7,521 bases of DNA from Gemmatimonadota bacterium. Its GTDB lineage: Bacteria > Gemmatimonadota > Gemmatimonadetes > Gemmatimonadales > Gemmatimonadaceae. The stretch covers positions 1 through 7,521 of the forward strand of contig JAEUJK010000840.1 of NCBI GenBank assembly GCA_016794735.1, given 5' to 3'. Both the position numbers and the translations under genes were made by a program. Shown in pieces: positions 1 through 6,292 of the stretch (position 1 is the stretch's first letter; each line of letters starts with the position of its first letter). The notes under the pieces were generated by a model. That model had not been told where the DNA came from. It did no database searches and saw only the letters and a list, made by a program, of their open reading frames with translations.

Positions 1-1
1 C

Positions 2-928
2 AAGACCTACGAGGATGCGCGGAGCTACATCGCGGGGGGCGACACGCTGGTCTTCACGCGTGGGCTGGGGATCAAGAAGAACTCGGTGGTCCTGCCGGCG
101 GGTTATGAGGTGGTGTCGGTGAACTACCCGTCGCAGGTACGCCAGGAAGCGGACGGGCGCCTGCAGCTCTCGTTCATGAACATCGGCCCTGCCGAGGTGC
201 CGTATGTGGTTAAGGCGCGACGCATTGGCGCCGGGGGGGCCCCCCCCACTTCACAACGTACCACGCGCCCGACCGTCGACCGCAATCCTTCCATTGCGAC
301 CGGTAGCACACCCACTGCATCGGCACCCGTCGCCACTTCCACCGCCGAACCCGATCCCACGCGCGACCCGCGACTCGGCGAACGCGCGCGCCAGGACCGG
401 GAGATCGTCTACTTCCTCCAGCCGCCGGAAACGAGCGCCTTCGACCTCTACCACGACTACACCGAATCGCGAGTGGGCGTCGGTCGCTACCTCAACGTCG
501 TGCGCGCCGGGAGCCGCGTGTCCAACCCCTCCGCCTACATCCTCGACACGGGAGAACCCGCGACCGTCCGCACCCTGCGCGGCAGCGCGATCGCCGACGC
601 CAAGGTCGACATCGGCGGCCCGGTCACGAGCGAGTCCGAGGTGGTGGTCATCGACTTCCGGGCGCCAGCGGCGGGCGAGTCCGTACGCCTGCGCATCAGC
701 GAGACCTACACCGACCCCGCGCGGTATCGCCTGCAGGGTGGGATGCTCGTGTGGGATCGCGGGTTCGGCCGCCCGGCCAACGCGATGGTGCTGCCCGCGG
801 GGTGGTCACTGACTAACTGTTCCGTGCCAGCTACGGTCACGCCAACGGACGACGGACGGACGCGGCTCGACTTCCTCAATCCCCGCAACGACGAGATCAG
901 CGTCCTGGTGACGGCACGCCGGCGCTGA
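2..928 (+). CDS. Repeated-domain protein of unknown function (C-terminal part, 5' end outside window)
   Basis: I do not recognise this family. The frame is open from the first base, so the gene begins upstream; the GTG at 86 is an internal valine codon, not a start. The visible 308 residues contain an internal duplication. Residues 1-74 align without gaps to residues 234-307, with 29 identities by hand count, including TY.D, LV..RG.G and a VLPAG motif. The second copy is nearly complete, roughly residues 132-307, and opens with EIVYFLQPP and DLYHDYTESRVGVGRYLNVV. Only the C-terminal half of the first copy is visible. Residues about 75-130 form a Pro/Thr/Ser/Ala-rich linker, probably disordered. 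Alternating hydrophobic strands suggest a beta-rich fold. There is no transmembrane segment and only one cysteine in this part. A signal peptide, if any, lies upstream. The gene ends in TGA directly against the stop of the convergent permease gene. An envelope or secreted location is a guess. Confidence 0.85.
   Translation, partial: KTYEDARSYIAGGDTLVFTRGLGIKKNSVVLPAGYEVVSVNYPSQVRQEADGRLQLSFMNIGPAEVPYVVKARRIGAGGAPPTSQRTTRPTVDRNPSIATGSTPTASAPVATSTAEPDPTRDPRLGERARQDREIVYFLQPPETSAFDLYHDYTESRVGVGRYLNVVRAGSRVSNPSAYILDTGEPATVRTLRGSAIADAKVDIGGPVTSESEVVVIDFRAPAAGESVRLRISETYTDPARYRLQGGMLVWDRGFGRPANAMVLPAGWSLTNCSVPATVTPTDDGRTRLDFLNPRNDEISVLVTARRR
233..247. repeat. G7C8 homopolymer pair at the domain-linker junction
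   Basis: Seven G residues (233-239) run straight into eight C residues (240-247), in frame as Gly-Gly-Ala-Pro-Pro codons, just where the first repeated domain gives way to the Pro/Thr/Ser-rich linker. Recognisable homologous sequence lies on both sides in the same frame, so the tract as written does not break the gene. Such a tract is prone to replication slippage and to base-calling error. Confidence 0.8.
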
Positions 929-987
929 TCAGTCGGCGCGGAGTTCGCGTGCCGGGTCCGCGCGGCCCGCGCGCCATGCCGGCACGC
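912..987. promoter_or_regulatory. Competing inverted repeats at the convergent gene junction
   Basis: Three related arms lie here: CGGCACGC at 912-919, GCGTGCCGG at 947-955 and CCGGCACGC at 979-987. The middle arm can pair with the left arm (8 bp, 912-919 with 947-954, both stop codons in the loop) or with the right arm (9 bp, 947-955 with 979-987). The right-hand loop can also fold a small inner stem, 959-963 with 969-973. Neither hairpin is followed by a T tract in either direction, so this is not a canonical intrinsic terminator. With no intergenic space between the two genes, it is the only visible candidate for a bidirectional 3'-end structure. Chance pairing in GC-rich coding DNA is a real alternative. 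Confidence 0.35.
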
Positions 988-3382
988 TGGCCGCGGTGGC
1001 ACACAGACCCACCAGGAGCAGCGCGGTGAGGGTTGGCGTCGCGATGTTGGCGGCGTCGACCCCCGGGAAGAGGGACGCAAACCACCGGGCCAGCCCGGCG
1101 GCCACCACGGCACCTGCCACGGCACCGGGCACCACCACGGCCAGTCCCTCGCCGAGCACCATCCGATGCAGACGTCGCGGCGTCGCGCCAAGTGCCGCCC
1201 GCACGCCGAACTCGCGACGGCGCGCCGCCACACCGCCCGCCATCACCGCGTACAGCCCGGTGAGCGCCAGCATCACGATCATCCCCGCATACGCGCCGAG
1301 CACCGCGGCCAGCAGGCGTGTCGGCGCGAGCGTCGTGTCGAGGTGCCGGCCCATCGTGCCCGCGTCATTGACCAGGATCGCCGGTTCCACCTCGGCGATC
1401 GCGCGCCGGGCGGCCGCGATCACGAGCGACGGTTCAATGGCGGCACGCACCGCGAGGAACAGCGTCGCGTTGTCAAACTGCCGAAAGGGGATGTACACCG
1501 TGGGGCGCGGGGTGAGCAGCTCCCGATACCGCGTGTCACCGACCACACCGACCACCGTGGCGGTGAGCCCGGCCCAGAGCGCAACGCGCTGTCCCACCGC
1601 GTCCTGCCCGGGAAAAAGCCGTTGCGCACCGCCCTCGCTCAGGACCACCACCCGTGGCGATGACTCGCGATCGCTCGCGCTGATCCAGCGCCCGCGACGC
1701 AATGCCAACCCGGTCACCGCCATGTAGTCGGCGTTGGTGACTTCCATGTTCAGGTAGGCACGTCGCGCGGTGTCGGCGGGTGAGGCATCCGCGGGGGCCA
1801 GCCGCCCGTCCCATCCCGCCGCGCCGGCGAACGGCGTCGCCGTGATCGGCGCGACACCGGCAATGCCCGGGGTTGCGCGGACGCGCTCGAGGATCGATTC
1901 CAGTCGTACGCGGTACGCCTCCAGCGCTCCCGCGGCGCGTTCGCGCGGGACGTCGCCGGCACTCGGGATCGTCAACTCGACAAACGCGAGCGTGCTGGCC
2001 TGCGACAATCCCAGGTCGAGTGCGCGCTGGTGCGACAAGCTGCGTGTTCCCTGGATCGCCCCGAGCATGACGACGATCGCCATGGCCACCTGCGACGCCA
2101 CGACGAGCCGCCGGACCCTCGCATGCGTGGCCTGGGGCCCCGCCACGTCCCGCGCGTTGCCCAGCACGCGCGCCGGATCCGTGCGCGCCACGACGAGGAC
2201 CGGGGCGAGCCCCACGACCACGAGCACGATCGCGCAGGCGGCCAGCACGACGCCGAGCAGCGACCAGTCGAGCGCAACCTGGCCCAAACGCGGAATGCTG
2301 CTCGGTGCAAGGACGAGGAAGACGCGCAGCACGGCCGCGCCCCCCAGCACCCCCACGACACCACTCGCCGCCGTCAACAGCGCGAGCTCGGCGAGCAACT
2401 CGCGGGCCAGGCGCTCGCGCGCGGCACCGAGGGCCGTGCGCACGGCCAGCTCGCGTTGCCGCTGCGTCGCCCGCACGAGGCACATCGACACCACGTTGCC
2501 GCAGCTCACCAGCAACGCGAGGAATCCCGCCAGCGCGAAGGCACCAAACACCGGACGCACATCGCCGTTGATGAGCTCCGGCAGGGTGCGCACACTCGCC
2601 CGCGCGCCCACATACACGTCCTGGCCACGACGCCCCAACGACGCGTAGTAGGCGTCCACCACCTGGCGGGCCTGCTCGGCGCTCGCCCCCGGCGCCAGCC
2701 GCGCCACGACGTCGATGCTCCACGGCGTGGCATCGAGTGACCCATTGACCGCGGCCGTGGGCGCGAAGGCCGACCAGAATTCCACACCACGCGGGTAATC
2801 GAGCCCCGAGGGGACCACGCCGACCACGGTGTAGGACGCGCCGAAGCGCGGCTCCCGCAGCACCCGGCCAATGATGGCCGGATCACCCCCAAACCTCGTG
2901 CGCCACGCGCGTTCGCCGAGCACCATCACGCGCGTGGCACCAACCACATCGTCCTCGGGCCGAAGGGTGCGTCCCAGGATCGGACGCATCCCGAGCACCT
3001 GGAAGAAGGTCCCGCCAACAAGGGTCCCGCGCATGCGCAGCGGCAGCGCATCGCCTGCGGGCGACGTGAACGTCCAGTCGTACGCGCCGTTGTAGTCCGA
3101 CGCGACCACCGTGGCGACGCCGCGCATCGCGGCAGCCAGCGGACCGATATCCAGTGGCCTGAGGGGCAGGTGGGTGAACGAACCCGCGCGGTCGGCACCC
3201 CACAACACGACCACGCGATCCGCCTCGCGCGCGGGAAGCCCCGCAAACGCGACGGCGCGCGCGATCACGCCGGTCGCGGACGCGAGCGCGATACCGATGC
3301 CCAGCGTCAAGACCACACCGACGGTGAATGGCGTCCATCGACCCAGCAATCCGCGAAGCGCCGTGCGGAACACCCCTGTCAC
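929..3382 (-). CDS. ADOP-type duplicated FtsX/MacB-like orphan permease
   Basis: This is a membrane permease of the MacB/FtsX superfamily with the duplicated layout of the acidobacterial duplicated orphan permease (ADOP) family, which is usually about 800 residues; this one has 817. In order: an N-terminal TM helix (about residues 19-42), a first MacB-like periplasmic domain to about 278, three TM helices (about 278-398), then a second half with a TM helix (about 425-444), another periplasmic domain, and three final helices (about 690-805). Each half carries the coupling-loop signature: RELAVRTALGA at 310-320 and REFGVRAALGA at 723-733. The C-terminus, VPAWRAGRADPARELRAD, is typical. No ATPase gene is in the window, as expected of orphan permeases. 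I chose GTG 3382 because AGGGG sits 6 nt upstream; an in-frame GTG at 3415 would add 11 residues but has a weak ribosome site. The gene lies 46 nt downstream of the DUF1207 gene and is likely cotranscribed with it. Its substrate is unknown. Confidence 0.9.
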   Translation of the reverse strand: MTGVFRTALRGLLGRWTPFTVGVVLTLGIGIALASATGVIARAVAFAGLPAREADRVVVLWGADRAGSFTHLPLRPLDIGPLAAAMRGVATVVASDYNGAYDWTFTSPAGDALPLRMRGTLVGGTFFQVLGMRPILGRTLRPEDDVVGATRVMVLGERAWRTRFGGDPAIIGRVLREPRFGASYTVVGVVPSGLDYPRGVEFWSAFAPTAAVNGSLDATPWSIDVVARLAPGASAEQARQVVDAYYASLGRRGQDVYVGARASVRTLPELINGDVRPVFGAFALAGFLALLVSCGNVVSMCLVRATQRQRELAVRTALGAARERLARELLAELALLTAASGVVGVLGGAAVLRVFLVLAPSSIPRLGQVALDWSLLGVVLAACAIVLVVVGLAPVLVVARTDPARVLGNARDVAGPQATHARVRRLVVASQVAMAIVVMLGAIQGTRSLSHQRALDLGLSQASTLAFVELTIPSAGDVPRERAAGALEAYRVRLESILERVRATPGIAGVAPITATPFAGAAGWDGRLAPADASPADTARRAYLNMEVTNADYMAVTGLALRRGRWISASDRESSPRVVVLSEGGAQRLFPGQDAVGQRVALWAGLTATVVGVVGDTRYRELLTPRPTVYIPFRQFDNATLFLAVRAAIEPSLVIAAARRAIAEVEPAILVNDAGTMGRHLDTTLAPTRLLAAVLGAYAGMIVMLALTGLYAVMAGGVAARRREFGVRAALGATPRRLHRMVLGEGLAVVVPGAVAGAVVAAGLARWFASLFPGVDAANIATPTLTALLLVGLCATAASVPAWRAGRADPARELRAD

Positions 3383-3388
3383 GACTCG

Positions 3389-3393
3389 CCCCT
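3389..3393 (-). promoter_or_regulatory. Ribosome binding site of the ADOP permease gene
   Basis: AGGGG on the minus strand lies 6 nt before the GTG at 3382. It supports this start over the in-frame GTG at 3415, and the translated sequence then begins MTGVFRTALRGLL, close to the usual ADOP N-terminus just ahead of the first TM helix. Confidence 0.55.
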
Positions 3394-3428
3394 GGTCCGC
3401 AGCCCCGCCACACACCCCACGATCCGGC

Positions 3429-4328
3429 TCATAACGGGAAGTGCATCCCGATCCCGACGTACTGGATCTTCTGCCGGAAGAACTGGCCGTACGGCGACGG
3501 GCCGCGATAACTCTCCAGCATCAGGGACCAGCGGCGCGACGGCGGGTCGGCGCCACGCGTGCGCTCGAACTCGAGCCCGGCGCGCGCCGAGACGGCGGGA
3601 TCCCAGTCCTGCTCCTGCGCAGCCTTGAGGTCGACCGCGAGCACCGGGCGCACGCCGCCGATCGTTTGTCCCAGGTTGAGCAGCGGCGTCGCGCGGCGTA
3701 ACTCGGCCCCCGCATGGGCAACGAACTTCTGCAGCGCTGTCGGTGACCGGTGGAACAGGAACTCCCCACCACCGTAGACCCGGAGCGGTCCATCCACCGA
3801 CACCAGCGCCTCCGCGGCCTCGAACGAGAGGTTCACCCGTTCGGGATGGTCGCTCCGCAGGAGGAACTCGTCGCCGAGGTGCGAACTCTGGTGATAGACG
3901 CGCAGGCGCATGGCGAAGGCGTCACGCCGGATCGTCAGCGGCAGGCCGACCAGGTAGTCGGCATTGAGCAGGTCGAACGACTCGCTGTCGAGGTCAAACT
4001 GCGCAAAGACGGCGCCTTCGAGCGAGAGCTGCACGCCGTTGCCGCGCGTCGAGCCACCCCAGCGCGCGAGCCCGAACTGGTCGCCGACCCCGACGGACCC
4101 GATGGTCGACAGGGAATCGCGCTCCCCGATCGTGCGCTGGTAACTCACGAACGAACGGATCGCCTTGGGGTCGGCGAGGAGGGGACACCACGAGTCGCCC
4201 GTTGGCAGCCCGACATACCCCTGGCGCTCCGACGCAGGAATGCGCAGTCCGCAGCGCTCGACCGCGGGCTGTGCACGTAGCGCCGGGGCCACCAGGCCCA
4301 CGGCCAGCAGGATCATCGGTGCGCGCAT
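3429..4328 (-). CDS. DUF1207 family outer-membrane-type protein
   Basis: The 299-residue product matches the pattern I know for DUF1207 proteins, a family of unknown function predicted to form outer-membrane beta barrels. Residues 1-19 are a signal peptide with likely cleavage at ALRA|QP and no lipobox cysteine. Characteristic blocks follow: FDLLNADYLVGLP (118-130), YHQSSHLGDEFLL (145-157), RVNLSFEA (164-171), RVYGGGEFLFHR (183-194), AVDLKAAQEQDWDP (231-244), and a C-terminal strand GQFFRQKIQYVGIGMHF ending two residues before the stop. Short alternating strands throughout fit a barrel. C26 and C48 could form a disulfide near the mature N-terminus. ATG 4328 is preferred because GGAGA lies 6 nt upstream and the signal peptide follows at once; the open frame extends to 4391 but those 21 residues look non-coding. 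It is the first gene of a likely two-gene operon with the permease. Family assignment is from memory of the motifs. Confidence 0.88.
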   Translation of the reverse strand: MRAPMILLAVGLVAPALRAQPAVERCGLRIPASERQGYVGLPTGDSWCPLLADPKAIRSFVSYQRTIGERDSLSTIGSVGVGDQFGLARWGGSTRGNGVQLSLEGAVFAQFDLDSESFDLLNADYLVGLPLTIRRDAFAMRLRVYHQSSHLGDEFLLRSDHPERVNLSFEAAEALVSVDGPLRVYGGGEFLFHRSPTALQKFVAHAGAELRRATPLLNLGQTIGGVRPVLAVDLKAAQEQDWDPAVSARAGLEFERTRGADPPSRRWSLMLESYRGPSPYGQFFRQKIQYVGIGMHFPL

Positions 4329-4334
4329 CAGCGG

Positions 4335-4339
4335 TCTCC
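4335..4339 (-). promoter_or_regulatory. Ribosome binding site of the DUF1207 gene
   Basis: GGAGA on the minus strand lies 6 nt before the ATG at 4328. This fixes the start 21 codons inside the longest open frame and places the signal peptide at the true N-terminus. Confidence 0.65.
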
Positions 4340-4420
4340 GTTCGGAATGATCACCATGATGGAAGCCGATCCGCCACACTTGGCCCGGCACACGCTTCCT
4401 GAGCAGTGCTACAGCCAGGG

Positions 4421-4530
4421 CGAAGCACGAGCGGCACGGGCAGTACGGGAAGCACGGGTCAGGCCGCGACTCGTGCTTGCCTCACCTCGTGCTTCCCTCA
4501 CCTCGTCCTTCCGTGCTTCATCCGTGCTGT
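4421..4530. repeat. Cluster of GAAGCACG-type inverted and tandem repeats
   Basis: Variants of one word, GAAGCACG, recur on both strands of this intergenic stretch. It is seen as GAAGCACG at 4422-4429 and 4449-4456, and in the opposite sense at 4472-4478, 4488-4495 and 4512-4519, with a degenerate copy near 4523. A 16-bp unit is tandemly repeated with one mismatch (4470-4485 and 4486-4501), and a third copy starts at 4502. GGGAAGCACG at 4447-4456 pairs perfectly with 4488-4497 (10 bp), and 4422-4429 pairs with 4512-4519 (8 bp) around it, giving a nested hairpin. It begins about 20 nt beyond the amidohydrolase stop on the minus strand and could be a 3'-end stabiliser, a weak or factor-dependent terminator, or a REP-like dispersed element. 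There is no T tract after it. Confidence 0.6.
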
Positions 4531-4539
4531 GTGACTTCG

Positions 4540-6147
4540 TCAGTCCGGAATCACGACGCTCTTCGACAGGAACGGGGCCCGCACCGGATCGGTCTTCGGC
4601 CCCTTCTCCTTCGACTTCGCAACCATCTTCTCGACCTCTTCCATCAGGCGCGCGTTGTTCATCACCACGCCGTCCTTGATGGTGTGCACGATCCCCTGCG
4701 TGCGGTACATCTTGCCGTCCTTGTCGAGCGCGAGGTCGCCGAACGAATAGAGGTACTTGAGGTTCATTGCCGGGTTCCCGTCCACGAGCAGCAAGTCGGC
4801 CTTGTACCCGGGGCGCACCATGCCGAGATCCTTCTCGCCGAGGGTCTGCGCCGAGTTCATCGTGGCCGCCTTGATCACCTCGAGGCCGTGCATGCCGGTC
4901 TCGCGCAGCAGCTGCAGCTCGCGCACCGAGCTGAAGCCCGGCGTGGCCCAGATGTAGTTGTCGTCCGTGCCAAAGGCGACCCGCCCGTTGCGCTTGTTGA
5001 ACTCGTAGATCAGGTCACCCCACAAGCGGAAAGCATACGTCCAGTTGTACTCGTCGTCGCTCGTCCAGTCATAATGGAAGGCGCCGTGCCAGGCCGGGTT
5101 CGGCAGGTTCCAGCCCCACAGCGACTGGTGCGTGTACTTCTCGTGCCACGGCAGCGAGCTGGCACGGAGGAAGTCGCGGTTGGCCTCGTACACCACGCGC
5201 GTGGGCAGCATCGTCACCCCGCACTTCACCAGCGAGTCGGCGACCTCGGTCAGCAGCCGTTCCTTGTTGGTGTAGGTCCAGACCTTCCCCGCCTCGCGGA
5301 AGCGGTCGTTCTCGTTGCCGTAGGAGTAGTTCGGCGGAAAGGCCTGCGTCTTGTTGTCGAGCGCCGATTCCGCGTAGCCATAGTGGTGCTCGATCATCGT
5401 GATGCCGGCGCACGCCGCCCGCACCGCGTTCGTCACCGCCGTGTTCGACGGCTGCAGGTGGAACGAGGTGATCATCCCGTTTTCCTTCGCCGCCTTCGCG
5501 ATCGCCGTCACCAGCTCGAGGGACCAGCCCAGCGGGTCCATCGAGATGACACGCAATCCGGCGTTTGCCATCGCCTTCACCACCTGCGGCGCCTTGGCCG
5601 GATCGTCCAGGTCGGCGCGGGAGAAGCCGGTCGTCCCCGATCCGTAGCCGCTGAGCGGGAACATGCGCGGCGCGATGATCTCGTTCCCCGCGCTCTTCTT
5701 CGCTTCGGTCATTGCCTCGGGAAGCCCGCGATCGGCGGCGTTGACCATCGTCGTCACGCCCATCGCCAGCTTGAGGTAATAGACGTACTCCAGTTCCTGG
5801 GGCAGCGTGCGCAGGTGCGTGTGCAGGTCGATCATCCCCGGCATCAGATACTTGCCGGTGCCGTCGATGACCCGATCCCCCGACGTGCGCGTGATCTGGC
5901 GACGCTGGGCGGAGACCGGGTCGCGCGGGATCATCTGCGAGATCGTGTTCCCCTCGATCATCACATCGTACGGGCCAGCCGGCGGGCCGCCGTGACCGGG
6001 GATCACCATGACGTTGGTGATGACGAGCGACGCATACGGCCCCTCGGCCAGGTCGCCGAACTTGCGCGTGGTGAGGTTCGCGGGAGTGGCCGGACGCTGT
6101 GCCAGCGCGGTGCCGGCCAGGGTTGCCAGGAGAAGGAGGGATCGCAT
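4540..6147 (-). CDS. Secreted metal-dependent amidohydrolase family protein
   Basis: This 535-residue protein is an exported hydrolase of the amidohydrolase superfamily (TIM-barrel metallohydrolases; imidazolonepropionase/prolidase-like branch). Residues 1-16 are a short signal peptide with a likely cut at ALA|QR. The metal-binding HxH is in PGMIDLHTHL (H109, H111); later ligand candidates are H230 in SFHLQ, H254/H255 in MIEHHYGY, and D395 in GTDD. The family's C-terminal segment LGMVRPGYKADLLLVDGNP is clear. At the place where binuclear relatives usually carry a carboxylated lysine after the HxH I see VISMDPLG with no lysine, so a mononuclear site is possible. Residues about 289-376 are unusually rich in Trp and Tyr. 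The frame is open to 6345, but ATG 6147 is chosen because the signal peptide starts there; no Shine-Dalgarno is visible. The gene is divergent from the helicase gene. The substrate (cyclic amide, peptide or other) cannot be told. Confidence 0.9.
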   Translation of the reverse strand: MRSLLLLATLAGTALAQRPATPANLTTRKFGDLAEGPYASLVITNVMVIPGHGGPPAGPYDVMIEGNTISQMIPRDPVSAQRRQITRTSGDRVIDGTGKYLMPGMIDLHTHLRTLPQELEYVYYLKLAMGVTTMVNAADRGLPEAMTEAKKSAGNEIIAPRMFPLSGYGSGTTGFSRADLDDPAKAPQVVKAMANAGLRVISMDPLGWSLELVTAIAKAAKENGMITSFHLQPSNTAVTNAVRAACAGITMIEHHYGYAESALDNKTQAFPPNYSYGNENDRFREAGKVWTYTNKERLLTEVADSLVKCGVTMLPTRVVYEANRDFLRASSLPWHEKYTHQSLWGWNLPNPAWHGAFHYDWTSDDEYNWTYAFRLWGDLIYEFNKRNGRVAFGTDDNYIWATPGFSSVRELQLLRETGMHGLEVIKAATMNSAQTLGEKDLGMVRPGYKADLLLVDGNPAMNLKYLYSFGDLALDKDGKMYRTQGIVHTIKDGVVMNNARLMEEVEKMVAKSKEKGPKTDPVRAPFLSKSVVIPD

Positions 6148-6292
6148 GCGAGTCGGGTGGACGGGGATGGCCGAAGTGGCACACCGTGGAGGAAAAAGAG
6201 CGGGCCGACACCGGCTCCCGCAATCGGGCGCGCCCAAGTGAGCCGGGACGGGCTCCTTGGCGCCCCGCGACGTGGCTAGTTTGCGGATTCCC
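6148..6292. promoter_or_regulatory. Divergent intergenic region with palindromes and a weak -10-like element
   Basis: This 145-nt gap separates two divergent genes and should hold both promoters. On the plus strand, TAGTTT at 6277-6282, within GGCTAGTTTGC, resembles a -10 element; the helicase GTG begins only 10 nt after it, which would leave almost no leader. No good -35 element is seen; TTGGCG at 6257 is only 14 nt upstream. GGGCGCGCCC at 6226-6235 is a perfect palindrome, and GAGCC/GGCTC at 6240-6244 and 6251-6255 form a short inverted repeat; either could be an operator. I see no convincing promoter for the amidohydrolase. Confidence 0.35.

Noticed and set aside
86..928. GTG at 86 as the start of the first gene
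   Set aside because: The frame is open to the window edge and the residues before it align with the internal repeat, so this is an internal valine codon of a gene that starts upstream.
1536..2723. A 395-codon minus-strand frame inside the permease gene
   Set aside because: It overlaps the permease in another frame and is Arg/Gly/Ala-rich without motifs, while the permease frame shows transmembrane helices and family signatures.
4447..4497. Rho-independent terminator for the amidohydrolase gene
   Set aside because: The 10-bp stem has a loop of about 31 nt and no T tract follows on the minus strand, so it is reported as a repeat structure, not a terminator.
4421..4530. CRISPR array
   Set aside because: The repeats are only 8-16 nt, occur in both orientations, and have no uniform spacers.
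4477..6279. A 600-codon open frame on the plus strand antisense to the amidohydrolase gene
   Set aside because: Its translation is dominated by His, Arg and Val with no domain motif, while the minus strand encodes a clear amidohydrolase with signal peptide and metal-binding motifs. Long antisense frames are common over GC-rich genes.
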